From contig JAOSKM010000001.1 in the NCBI GenBank assembly GCA_027493625.1, positions 1,455,489-1,519,488 on the forward strand: DNA of 64,000 nt, given 5' to 3'. The notes beneath the pieces are model-generated. The model did not search any database. It was given only the letters and a program-made list of their open reading frames with translations, and was not told the origin of the DNA. Source of the DNA: Planctomycetota bacterium (GTDB lineage: Bacteria; Planctomycetota; UBA8742; UBA2392). Numbering within the stretch: the stretch's first letter is position 1; every line of letters starts with the position of its first letter. A program made the position numbers and the translations under genes. Shown in pieces: positions 27,103 through 35,094 of the stretch.

Positions 27103-27213
27103 TGAATCATGCCGGAAGCCAGGAAATCACTGCGCGACATGGCGCAATATGGAATCCCTCTCAGGCAGGATTGCCTGTGCCACAGAGCCGGCAGACTGGA
27201 AGTCTGCCCCACG

Positions 27214-28644
27214 TTAGACGTTCAGGCCTTCGCCCTTGATGGCTTCGCCCTCGGCGAGGATGGGCTTCACGAGCTGCTCGAGGTATTCGCGGGTCTGCAG
27301 CGGCGCCAGGCCCACGAACCTTGACGCGTCAAGGATGTCGTCCAGGTCCACCTTGCCGAACAGCTTGTCGCCCTTCAGCCGCGCGATCAGGTCGTTGTCC
27401 GGCGCACCTTCCTCTTTCATGCGCTTGATCGCCGCGTGGCTGTGCACCCGGATCGCCTCGTGAATCTCCTGCCGGTCGCCGCCCGCCCGCACGGCCTGCA
27501 TGATGATTTTCTCGGTCGCCATCAGCGGCAGCTCGCGCCGCACCCGCGCGGCGATTACCGCCGTGTTGGCGATCAGCCCGCTGCCGATGTTGTGCAGAAT
27601 GCTCAGCACCACGTCCGCGGCAAGGAACGCTTCCGGTATGCTCATGCGCCGGTTGGCGCTGTCGTCCAATGTGCGCTCCAGCCACTGCTCGGCGGCCGTG
27701 GTGGCCGCGTTGGCCGGCAGGTTGATCAGCCAGCGCGCGATGCTGCAGGCGCGCTCGCTGCGCATGGGGTTGCGCTTATAGGCCATGGCGCTGCTGCCGA
27801 TCTGTTTCTCCTCGAAGGGCTCGTCGAGCTCGCCCAGGCCGCACAGCAGGCGGATGTCCGTCGCCAGCTTTTGCGCCGAAACGCCGATGCCCGCAACGGC
27901 CGTGAGCACCTGGTGGTCGTACTTGCGCGGATAGGTCTGGCCGGTGACGGCGAAGGCCTGCTTAAAACCCATCTTGGTGCAGACCAGTGCGTTGAGCTGC
28001 TTGACCTTCTCGGCGTCGCCGTCGAACAACTCCAGAAAGCTGGCCTGCGTGCCGGTGGTGCCCTTCACGCCGCGCATGGGCATATCGCGCTCGATGCGCG
28101 CAAGCTCGTGGTAGTCGCTGACCAGGTCCTGCAGCCACAGGGCCGCGCGTTTGCCCACGGTGGTGAGCTGCGCCACCTGGAAGTGCGTGGCGCCCAGGCA
28201 GGGCAGCTCGGCGTGTGTTGTCGCGAACTCCGCGAAGGCCGCGATCACGCCGCGCAGGCGCTTGAGCAGCATGCCCAGGCCTTCGCGCATCAGGATCAGG
28301 TCGGCGTTGTCGGTGACGTAGCAGCTGGTGGCACCCAGGTGGATGATGGCCTTGGCCGCGGGCGCGACTTCACCGTACGTGTGCACGTGGGCCATCACGT
28401 CGTGGCGGAATTGCTTTTCGTAGGCCGCGGCCTTCTCGAAGTCGATGTCGTCCAGGTGCGCGCGCATCTGGGCCAGGGCCTCGTCGCTGATCTGCGTGAG
28501 GCCGAGTTCCTGCTCGGATTCCGCCAGCGCCAGCCACAGCCGGCGCCAGATGCCGATGCGCTTCTGCTGGCCGAATAGCTGCCGCATCTCCTTCGCGGCG
28601 TAGCGCCCGACAAGGGGGTGCTGGTAGGTGTCGTGTTCGCTCAT
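27214..28644 (-). CDS. purB: adenylosuccinate lyase
   Basis: A 476-residue protein starting MSEHDTYQHPLVGRYAAKEM. The fumarase/aspartase superfamily signature GSSAMAYKRNP is near residue 285. GVKGTTGTQASFLELFDGD and the N-terminal SCYVTDNADLI mark the adenylosuccinate lyase branch. It cleaves SAICAR and adenylosuccinate in purine synthesis. It stands alone; no other pur gene is nearby. The start is leaderless-like: the -10 hexamer ends 7 nt upstream of the ATG. Confidence 0.95.
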   Translation of the reverse strand: MSEHDTYQHPLVGRYAAKEMRQLFGQQKRIGIWRRLWLALAESEQELGLTQISDEALAQMRAHLDDIDFEKAAAYEKQFRHDVMAHVHTYGEVAPAAKAIIHLGATSCYVTDNADLILMREGLGMLLKRLRGVIAAFAEFATTHAELPCLGATHFQVAQLTTVGKRAALWLQDLVSDYHELARIERDMPMRGVKGTTGTQASFLELFDGDAEKVKQLNALVCTKMGFKQAFAVTGQTYPRKYDHQVLTAVAGIGVSAQKLATDIRLLCGLGELDEPFEEKQIGSSAMAYKRNPMRSERACSIARWLINLPANAATTAAEQWLERTLDDSANRRMSIPEAFLAADVVLSILHNIGSGLIANTAVIAARVRRELPLMATEKIIMQAVRAGGDRQEIHEAIRVHSHAAIKRMKEEGAPDNDLIARLKGDKLFGKVDLDDILDASRFVGLAPLQTREYLEQLVKPILAEGEAIKGEGLNV

Positions 28645-28651
28645 GCCCGCG

Positions 28652-28680
28652 AATATGGGTATTGGCGCGGGAATGATCAA
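28652..28680 (-). promoter_or_regulatory. predicted promoter of purB, leaderless type
   Basis: On the minus strand TTGATC (28680-28675), a 17-bp spacer and CATATT (28657-28652) precede the ATG by 7 nt. The -35 and first half of the spacer are identical to the bshC promoter (TTGATCATTCCCGC). A GGTTGGT array starts about 12 bp upstream of it, again as at bshC. Confidence 0.6.
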
Positions 28681-28691
28681 TGAGGGAGGCG

Positions 28692-28760
28692 TGGTTGGTG
28701 GTTGGTGGTTGGTGGTTGGTGGTTGGTGGATCGTGGTTCGTGGATCGTGGCATCGGCGGG
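28692..28760 (+). repeat. GGTTGGT heptamer run upstream of purB
   Basis: Five to six units of TGGTGGT in the same orientation as the array upstream of bshC, degenerating into TGGATCG and TGGTTCG units, still with a 7-bp period. It fills most of the divergent spacer between purB and thiD2-thiE. Confidence 0.9.
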
Positions 28761-28855
28761 ACATGTAGTTTGGGCGCTTCGACTTGTCCCACTGGTCCCG
28801 CAAAACCCTGGCAAGCTCCCTACAACCAGCGGCCTGCCCCCGCTAACCTGCCCCC

Positions 28856-29878
28856 ATGTCCCTGCGCATCATCGACGCCAACCTGAACCGTGCCCGCGAG
28901 GGCCTGCGCACGGCCGAGGAATACGCCCGGCTGCTGCTGAATGACTCGCGGTCCGCCCAGGCGCTGAAAGACGTGCGCCGCGAACTGCGGGCCTGCGAAG
29001 CCGCCTTCGGCCCGGAATTGCTGGCCGCCCGTGACATCCAGAACGACGTGGGCACACGGCCGGCTGCCGACGACGTGCAGCGCGGCAGCGAGGCCGACGT
29101 CGCCCGCGCCGGCCTGAAACGCGCACAGGAAGCCCTGCGCGTGATTGAAGAATTCGCGCAACTGCACTCCCCCACCGCTGCCGCGGCGGCGGCCAAAGCG
29201 CGCTACGGCGCCTATGCGGCCGAGCAGCAGCTGTTTGTGGCCGCGCCCCGCCGTGCCGCTTTGCAGGCCCCCGTGATGGTAGTGTTCTCAGACATGTACA
29301 TGCGCGAGGACTGGCGCGACGTGCTGGAAAGCCTGCTGCAGGCCGGCGCGCGGCTGTTCCAGTTGCGCGAAAAGAACATCCCCGCCCGCAACTTCGCCGA
29401 GCACGCAACGGCCGTGCAGGCCGTCACCCGGCCGTTGGGCGCGGTGGTGATCATCAACGACCGGGCCGACGTGGCGGCGGCCACGGGCGCCGACGGGGTG
29501 CACCTCGGGCAGGACGATTTAAACGCTATTCAGGCCCGCAAGATCATGGGTCCGGCCGCGCTGATAGGCGTTTCAACGCACAATCTGGTGGAAGCGCTGG
29601 ATGCCGAACAAATGGGCGCCGACTACGTTGGTTTAGGTGCCATGTTTCACACGGAAACAAAGAAAGTACAATCCGTGGGTGGTCCAGGTTTGATTGCGCG
29701 CGTGCAACCGGAGCTCCCGATCCCGGTTTTCTGCATTGGCGGCATCACGAAGGACCGCACGGCCGAGCTTGTCGGCCAGGGCGCGCGGCACGTTGCAGTG
29801 TCGAGCGCCCTGCTCAACGCGGCCGACCCCGGTGCGGAATACCAGGCCCTTTGCCGGGCCTTTGGGGAGCGTGCATGA
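28856..29878 (+). CDS. thiE: ThiD2-ThiE fusion, thiamine phosphate synthase
   Basis: A 340-residue two-domain protein. Residues 1-130 match the ThiD2 domain: IIDANLNRAREGLRTAEEYA and ARAGLKRAQEALRVIEEFA. In this family it is reported as a hydroxymethylpyrimidine-phosphate kinase that produces HMP-PP. Residues 140-340 are the ThiE TIM barrel: LFQLREKNIPARNF, VIINDRADVAAATGADGVHL and a final glycine-rich phosphate-binding PVFCIGGI. It joins HMP-PP and thiazole phosphate into thiamine phosphate. Such fusions are frequent in Planctomycetota. TAACCT lies 6 nt upstream of the ATG, so the mRNA may be leaderless. The stop overlaps the next gene by ATGA. Confidence 0.92.
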   Translation: MSLRIIDANLNRAREGLRTAEEYARLLLNDSRSAQALKDVRRELRACEAAFGPELLAARDIQNDVGTRPAADDVQRGSEADVARAGLKRAQEALRVIEEFAQLHSPTAAAAAAKARYGAYAAEQQLFVAAPRRAALQAPVMVVFSDMYMREDWRDVLESLLQAGARLFQLREKNIPARNFAEHATAVQAVTRPLGAVVIINDRADVAAATGADGVHLGQDDLNAIQARKIMGPAALIGVSTHNLVEALDAEQMGADYVGLGAMFHTETKKVQSVGGPGLIARVQPELPIPVFCIGGITKDRTAELVGQGARHVAVSSALLNAADPGAEYQALCRAFGERA

Positions 29879-30747
29879 AACGCCTGACTTTCTCGCTGCT
29901 GTGCGTCGCGCTGCTGGCCGTGACCGGCGCCCTGGCGCAGGATGACTCCAAGCAGCTTGCCCTGTACCTGAAAAGCGGCGACGTGCTGACCGGCACGGTC
30001 AAGAAGGTTGACGAAGACGGCGTCAAGCTCGACATCGGCGAAGGCATTGAGCTGTTCATCCGCTGGGACTACACCCGCGGCGACAAGCACTACGAGCTGC
30101 GCAAGGGCGCGGCCGATTTCTCCAAGATCAAGTCGGTGCTGAAGCTGGCGGATTTCTGCCACGAGTTCGCGATGGACGAACAGGAGGCCTGGGTGCTGGC
30201 GGCGGCCCTGAAGCTGGACCCTGGAAACCAGGCGATCCGCGACCGCCTGAAAGAGCTGCCCAAGGTGGAAGGCCTGGAAATCCCCGGCGAAGGCGAAACC
30301 GCCAAGCCCGAGCCGGAACCGGAGCCGAAGCCGGAGGTCAAGAAAGACCCCGACCCGCTGCCCCCGCCCACCCGCAAGGGCTTCAGCGTGTACGTCGACA
30401 TGGTGAAAGAGGACGACACCGCCAAGACCTGGATGGAAGAGCACTTCGAGGAAATGAACTACAAGGTCGGCAGCGAGAAAGACCACGAGATCCGCGCCGA
30501 GCTGGAGATCAAGCTGACGCTGATCAAGAACCCCGAGTTCATGGGCGCTGAGCTGTACGCAATCTACGACGGCACCCTGACCTGGAAGCTCTACAAAAAG
30601 GGCGAGCGCGCCGCGTTCGCCACCAACACCGTGAAGAGCGAGGGCGTACGCCGCGACACCCGCGACGAGGCCCGCTCACGCTGCCGCACCGACCTGTGCG
30701 AGTCCGCCTTCACCCAGATGTTCAACGAGATGGAAAAGCTGCGCTAA
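29875..30747 (+). CDS. uncharacterised secreted protein co-translated with thiE
   Basis: The ATG overlaps the thiE stop, giving a 290-residue protein with a signal peptide (MKRLTFSLLCVALLAVTGALA). The first part, with LYLKSGDVLTGTVKKVDEDG and IELFIRWDYTRGD, resembles the secreted SH3-like or Sm-like beta modules common in this phylum. An acidic Pro/Glu spacer (residues 140-165) leads to a C-terminal domain, FSVYVDMVKEDDTAKTWMEE. I do not recognise a family. The overlap with a thiamine gene is probably fortuitous packing. Confidence 0.78.
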   Translation: MKRLTFSLLCVALLAVTGALAQDDSKQLALYLKSGDVLTGTVKKVDEDGVKLDIGEGIELFIRWDYTRGDKHYELRKGAADFSKIKSVLKLADFCHEFAMDEQEAWVLAAALKLDPGNQAIRDRLKELPKVEGLEIPGEGETAKPEPEPEPKPEVKKDPDPLPPPTRKGFSVYVDMVKEDDTAKTWMEEHFEEMNYKVGSEKDHEIRAELEIKLTLIKNPEFMGAELYAIYDGTLTWKLYKKGERAAFATNTVKSEGVRRDTRDEARSRCRTDLCESAFTQMFNEMEKLR

Positions 30748-30767
30748 CCGATCCGCCGCACTCCAAC

Positions 30768-30800
30768 AGCGCGGGGCTGCGGCCCCGCGCTGGTTTTCTT
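30768..30800 (+). terminator. rho-independent terminator after the thiE operon
   Basis: AGCGCGGGGC and GCCCCGCGCT form a 10-bp stem followed by GGTTTTCTT. It ends the thiD2-thiE / secreted-protein transcript. Confidence 0.85.
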
Positions 30801-30817
30801 AAACCCGACTGCGGTAC

Positions 30818-30898
30818 CCACGAGGAAGCACGAAGGATCACGAAGAAGCATCCGGCCTGATGCCTGACCTTCGTGATCCTTGGTGGTCCTTCGTGGAT
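30818..30898. repeat. CACGAAGG-family long hairpin, copy B
   Basis: The left arm CCACGAGGAAGCACGAAGG and beyond pairs over about 28 bp with the right arm CTTCGTGATCC...CCTTCGTGG. It is the same family as 18404-18489 and 43437-43504. Confidence 0.7.
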
Positions 30899-30925
30899 CA
30901 ACGCCCTTGTAGTCTTTGAACCGCG

Positions 30926-33538
30926 TCAGTCGATCCGCCTGCGCCGCAGCCATGCCGCAAGGGCCCCCGCCGCCAGCAGCAGCAGCAACGCGGCCTTGCC
31001 GGACGGGTCTACGGTGCAGCCGCCGCCGTCGTCATCGTCGTCGCCCCCGCCGCCGGGGATGACTCCGCCGCCGCCGGTGCCCGTGGCGCGCGGCAGGATG
31101 CTGACCTGCTTGCTGTCGATCTGCTGGGTGTTCGCGAATGCCGTGATGGTGGCTGTTCCCGTATTGGTCGGCGCCACCAGCTCGATCAGCCACACGCCGC
31201 GCGTCGCGTCGAACACCGCCGCCACGCCGCTGGCGCCCGTGGTGGTGCCGTTGTCGAGCGTGCCCGCCGTGGTGCTGAGCGTGACCGCAATGCCGGGGTC
31301 GGGCAGCGGGTTGTTGCTGCCGTCGCGCAGCTCGACCATCACTGGGATGCGGTCATAGCCGTTGGCGTTGAGCGTGCTCTCAAGCAGCGTGATGCGGCTG
31401 TTGGTCAGCGAGATGGCGCCGTAATGGCTGACCTCGACCGTGGCCGCGACCTGCACGCCGTCGATGGTCGCGCCGTACTTCACCACCTGGCCCGTCGCCA
31501 GGGCGTTGACCGTGAAGTTGAACGGCGTGCTGCCGCCGCTGATGGTCTGCAACACCACGGGCGTGCCGGTCACGTCCAGCAGTTCGACGTCGTAGCTGTT
31601 GGGCGCGTTCAGGTCGCGCCCGAACAGGTTGCGCGGCGTGACCGTGACCGTGAAGCTGCCGGCCGTGTTCGCCGCCACGCCGGGGGCGCTGCTTTCAATG
31701 CCGCTGGCGACCACGTCGGCCGTGAGATCTTCGTCGGACACATCAAGTGTAATCAGGTAGTTGCCGGTAGTCGCCACGGCCTTGCTGGCGACCTTGACGA
31801 AGTAGGTGCCGGGCGTCGCCATGGTGCGGGTGATGGCCGCGTCGAAGTTCACGCCGCTGGCGTCGAAGGCCATTTCGTCCACGTCATTGGCAGAAGCCAG
31901 GTAGGCCGGGTCGCCGAAGTCGGGGCTGACCAGAACGGTGGTGCCGTTGGTGTCGTACATGGTCAGCGTCGGGTTCAGGTTGAAGCCGAAGGTGTCCGAC
32001 AGCACGCGGACGGTCACCTGCTGGTTGGGCAGCGTGGTCGTGAACTTGTACCAGTCTTCGTCCGTGGCCGGGGAAATCTTGGACACCCCCACCTGCCCGC
32101 TGGCGATCGCCTTGGCGTTCGCGCTGGAGTTGTTGGGCTCAAACGGATCCTGCGAGGCGCCCGGCAGCGTGATGTTCACGCCGGTCACCGTCTGGCCCGG
32201 GCCCACCTGCACCAGGGTCGGCGCGCCGATGGTGTTCACGGCCACGCCGCGCACCACGGGAAAGAAGCTGGTGTAGGCGGACTGGTAGTAGCTGCCCAGG
32301 GCCGACTTGTTGACCGGCAGCGCGAACGCCAGGTAGTTGCCCGGCGGCACGTTGTCGATGGTGAAGCTGCCCAGCGCGTACGGCCCCGGCGTGCCCTCGC
32401 TGCAGTGGCCCACCACGTTGCGCCCTGTTGACACGTCAACAAGGGTGACGTAGACGCCGAATCGCGCGGTGCCGCCGCTTTCCACCGCGCCCTGCACCGT
32501 GCCCAGGTTTTCGTCCACCACGCTGCCGGTGTAGCCGTCGATCACCGGCGCGCGGTCATCGACCTCGAGGCTGCTCTGGTTGATCAGGCCGGGGCTGCTG
32601 GCGTAGAACATGGTGGCCTGGGCGTTGTTCGGGTGATCCAGGCCGATGAAATGGCCCAGCTCGTGGGTCACCACGCTCTCGATCATTGCGCGGCCGATCA
32701 CGCCGCTGGTGCCGGCCGGTCCCAGGGTGTCCCAGGTGAAGTCCCGGTCATTGAGCTGCATGTCGGCGTCGGTGATCTGGCCGTTGCTGGTGTCGAAGGT
32801 GGTGATGGTGACGGCGAACACGCCCGTCGCGATGTTGCTGTTCACCCAGCGCAGCACGTTGCGCCGGTCGCTGGCGCTGGTGGCCGGGTTGCTGGTGGCG
32901 CCGGCGAATTCGAAGTCGATGCGGCTCTCGTTGATGTTGCGCCAGGCGGAAAAGCTGTTCTGGATCGCCTCGAACTCGTTGATCGGACCCTGGAACAGCG
33001 CCTGGTCGGCGCAGCCGAGGTCGTCGATTTCATACAGCACGCGCTGGTTGGCCACGTTCGGCCGCCCCGCCACGTTGTTCAAGTCCCAGCGCACCGGCAG
33101 CGCCTGCCCCGCCGTGCCCACCGGCACGCGGATCGACATGTAGGCGTCGGCCGAGCCGCCGGCCAACGTAAGCACGGCCGCGCATGCAACCAGGACGATG
33201 GCCGCGCGCAGGAACGCGGCGATTCTGTCGCCCCTTACGGGGCTCGCGGAATTCGGGGCGGCGGTCAACCCGGGGCTGACGCCCCGGGCTAATGTCTTGC
33301 GCCCCCTGCGGGGGCTCGGCGTTCGCGCTGCGGCACTTGCCTGTAGCGGCCTGGAGTTGTTTCCGTTCTGCGCCGTTTCGCCATTCCGCGGCGTGTCGTC
33401 CGTCCGCGTCGTGTCGCGTTCCAGCGCCCGCAGGGCGCGACAGAGCGTAGCCCGGGGCGTAAGCCCCGGGTTGCGCCCGGCCTGATTCTCCGGAGCCCGC
33501 GTGAGCGGGCGGCACAACCATTCGCGAACGCGGATCAT
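30926..33538 (-). CDS. matrixin-like metalloprotease with C-terminal sorting signal
   Basis: An 870-residue protein. The zinc site HELGHFIGLDH is at about residue 290, after a secretion signal around residues 106-130 (FLRAAIVLVACAAVLTLAG). Repeated beta modules follow, including bacterial pre-peptidase-like segments (PFEPNNSSANAKAIASGQVG). The C-terminus is GGGCTVDPSGKAALLLLLAA then an Arg cluster RRRRID, a Gly-Gly-Cys plus helix plus basic tail like the GGGC-type CTERM sorting signals. The first 100 residues are unusual: they are encoded by palindromes (33225-33530), and the only start codon is the ATG overlapping the upstream stop. The real N-terminus before that insertion was probably shorter. 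Confidence 0.82.
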   Translation of the reverse strand: MIRVREWLCRPLTRAPENQAGRNPGLTPRATLCRALRALERDTTRTDDTPRNGETAQNGNNSRPLQASAAARTPSPRRGRKTLARGVSPGLTAAPNSASPVRGDRIAAFLRAAIVLVACAAVLTLAGGSADAYMSIRVPVGTAGQALPVRWDLNNVAGRPNVANQRVLYEIDDLGCADQALFQGPINEFEAIQNSFSAWRNINESRIDFEFAGATSNPATSASDRRNVLRWVNSNIATGVFAVTITTFDTSNGQITDADMQLNDRDFTWDTLGPAGTSGVIGRAMIESVVTHELGHFIGLDHPNNAQATMFYASSPGLINQSSLEVDDRAPVIDGYTGSVVDENLGTVQGAVESGGTARFGVYVTLVDVSTGRNVVGHCSEGTPGPYALGSFTIDNVPPGNYLAFALPVNKSALGSYYQSAYTSFFPVVRGVAVNTIGAPTLVQVGPGQTVTGVNITLPGASQDPFEPNNSSANAKAIASGQVGVSKISPATDEDWYKFTTTLPNQQVTVRVLSDTFGFNLNPTLTMYDTNGTTVLVSPDFGDPAYLASANDVDEMAFDASGVNFDAAITRTMATPGTYFVKVASKAVATTGNYLITLDVSDEDLTADVVASGIESSAPGVAANTAGSFTVTVTPRNLFGRDLNAPNSYDVELLDVTGTPVVLQTISGGSTPFNFTVNALATGQVVKYGATIDGVQVAATVEVSHYGAISLTNSRITLLESTLNANGYDRIPVMVELRDGSNNPLPDPGIAVTLSTTAGTLDNGTTTGASGVAAVFDATRGVWLIELVAPTNTGTATITAFANTQQIDSKQVSILPRATGTGGGGVIPGGGGDDDDDGGGCTVDPSGKAALLLLLAAGALAAWLRRRRID
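33225..33530. repeat. cluster of palindromes inside the metalloprotease 5' region
   Basis: At least six short hairpins occur in 300 bp: GCCCCTTACGGGGC, CCCGGGGCTGACGCCCCGGG, CGCCCCCTGCGGGGGC, CGCCCGCAGGGCG, CCCGGGGCGTAAGCCCCGGG and GCCCGCGTGAGCGGGC. Two of them (CCCGGGGC...) are the same palindrome repeated in reverse orientation. The reading frame of the metalloprotease passes through all of them without a stop. Confidence 0.7.
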
Positions 33539-34110
33539 TCCTTCTCCTCGTTCGCGGCGGGCTTCTGGGCGTCGGCAACCTGCTTCTTGAGCTCGCTGAA
33601 CTTGAACTCGAGGGGCTGTTTGGCGGCCTCTTCCTTGCTGGGCTTGAGCGTCTTGGGGTCCACGATGGTCATGCCCGCGACGCTGTTTTTCGCGTACTTC
33701 TCGCCCTCGCGCTCGCTGACGGCAAACGCCCCCTGGGCCATGCCCTGCAACTGGTAACGGCCGTCGTCATCTTTCCAGAGAAACAGCACGTACTCAGTGC
33801 CGACCTCAAGCGAGCCCGCGCCGGCCACGTGCTGGCCGACGTCGCCCACCACGCCGCCGCGGATCGCCACCTCGCGCGACTTCTCGTGCGCGCCTTTCAG
33901 CGTTTCGGAAACGGTCAGGGTGTAGTGCGTCCAGATGCCGGTACGACCGGCATCCCAGCGCGCCTCCTTGCTGTCCACCTTACCGACCACGATCAGCGGG
34001 GAAGCTTCGGTCAGGGTCGCCAGGTCCAGCTTCAGGGCAACAGCAGCCTGCAGACCGGCCGCGGCCAGCACCAGCAACAGGGCAACACAAAGGAATCGCA
34101 ACGCGTGCAT
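33535..34110 (-). CDS. uncharacterised secreted protein upstream of the metalloprotease
   Basis: A 191-residue protein with a signal peptide (MHALRFLCVALLLVLAAAG). A beta-rich domain follows, DLATLTEASPLIVVGKVDSK, WTHYTLTVSETLKG and VGTEYVLFLWKDDDGRYQLQ, and then a Lys/Glu-rich tail. Its stop overlaps the metalloprotease start by ATGA, so the two are translated together. Small proteins of this shape often precede secreted metalloproteases in this kind of genome, which suggests a chaperone or inhibitor role, but the family is not recognised. Confidence 0.75.
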   Translation of the reverse strand: MHALRFLCVALLLVLAAAGLQAAVALKLDLATLTEASPLIVVGKVDSKEARWDAGRTGIWTHYTLTVSETLKGAHEKSREVAIRGGVVGDVGQHVAGAGSLEVGTEYVLFLWKDDDGRYQLQGMAQGAFAVSEREGEKYAKNSVAGMTIVDPKTLKPSKEEAAKQPLEFKFSELKKQVADAQKPAANEEKE

Positions 34111-34188
34111 TTCAGCCTCCTCAGGTCATCCCATGAAACGACCCAGGGCCCGAAACGACAAGCATTTGCACCGCTGAGGGCGCAGTAT

Positions 34189-34877
34189 TCAGCTCGCGTA
34201 GGGTGTGTGCAGCCAGGAGTGGTCGGCCTCATCGTCGCCGAAGAGCGCCGGCGACCAGATCAGCCATTCGTTGCCGCAGCGCACCACCATCTTCTGCACG
34301 AAGTAGCTGCGCTGATCGCCCAGTGCCACGCTGCGGAAGCCGTCCGCTGCAGGCAGGAAAAGCTGCTGCGGCGCGACATCCAGCAGCACCCGGCAGATCG
34401 CCACGTCCGGGGCCAGCGTCTCGACCGCGATCTCGTCATAGAACAGCTTGCCGGAACGCAGCCCCAGCGCCCGACGCACATCACGCCAGTACTGGCGGAA
34501 TGCTTCGAAGTTCGGAAACACCCCCGCCCCCGGCTCGCGCTCGGTGGGTGCCAGCATCTCCCACGCCCCTTTGAAGTTGCCCCGTGAGATGAACTCCAGG
34601 AAGTTGCGCACCGCGCGCTCCGGAGTTTCGGGCGCCGGGTACAACAGCTTGCCCGCATACAGACACGCCAGACCGGCCAGCGCCGGCACGGCCGCTGCGC
34701 CGAGAAAAAGCCCTTCCCGGTCGAAGCCGCCCCAACCAGAGCGAGCGAAGTCAACGAGAACATCAGGATCGCGAAAGCGCTCCAGATGCAGCCATGCTGG
34801 CCGAACGCCAGCCGCCAGCCCACCGGCTCAGGACGCGAACCCCGCACGCGAAGCAGCTTTTCGTGGGCGACTTGCAT
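34189..34877 (-). CDS. membrane protein with an NTF2-like domain, frame broken by one base
   Basis: The N-terminal frame starts at MQVAHEKLLRVRG and has a membrane helix, IWSAFAILMFSLTSLALVGA. The C-terminal frame continues with a second helix, LFLGAAAVPALAGLACLYAG. A soluble domain follows (PERAVRNFLEFISRGNFKGA through LPAADGFRSVALGD), shaped like a SnoaL/NTF2-like domain. The switch happens at the A5/CCC stretch near 34705-34713. Restoring one base gives about 229 residues. The break may be an assembly error. The function is unknown. Confidence 0.6.
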
Positions 34878-35048
34878 TTGCAGCTTCACCAGTCAAGTCA
34901 GGTACATCCAGTCTGCATTTCGGCTCAGCAGAGTCCAACGCCGGGGAGCCAAAGGTTCCCATTGATGCACTTACAGGTCGTGCGCACCTGTGTTCACCTA
35001 TGGTTGCTTTTCGCAGTCGCAGTTCTTCGCTTCTTCGCGTGAAAAGAA

Positions 35049-35072
35049 AACGCCGCCCCGTAGGGCGGCGTT
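35049..35072. terminator. terminator of the oligopeptide ABC gene
   Basis: AACGCCGCCC and GGGCGGCGTT form a perfect 10-bp stem with a 4-base loop, 22 bp after the stop of the minus-strand ABC gene. On the minus strand it is followed by TTCTTTTC. Confidence 0.85.
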
Positions 35073-35094
35073 GTGGTTGCATGGCTCCCTTCGC

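Noticed and set aside
30926..33538. Alternative start just before the signal peptide of the metalloprotease
   Set aside because: No ATG, GTG or TTG lies in frame between the palindromes and the signal peptide, so the start overlapping the upstream stop was kept.
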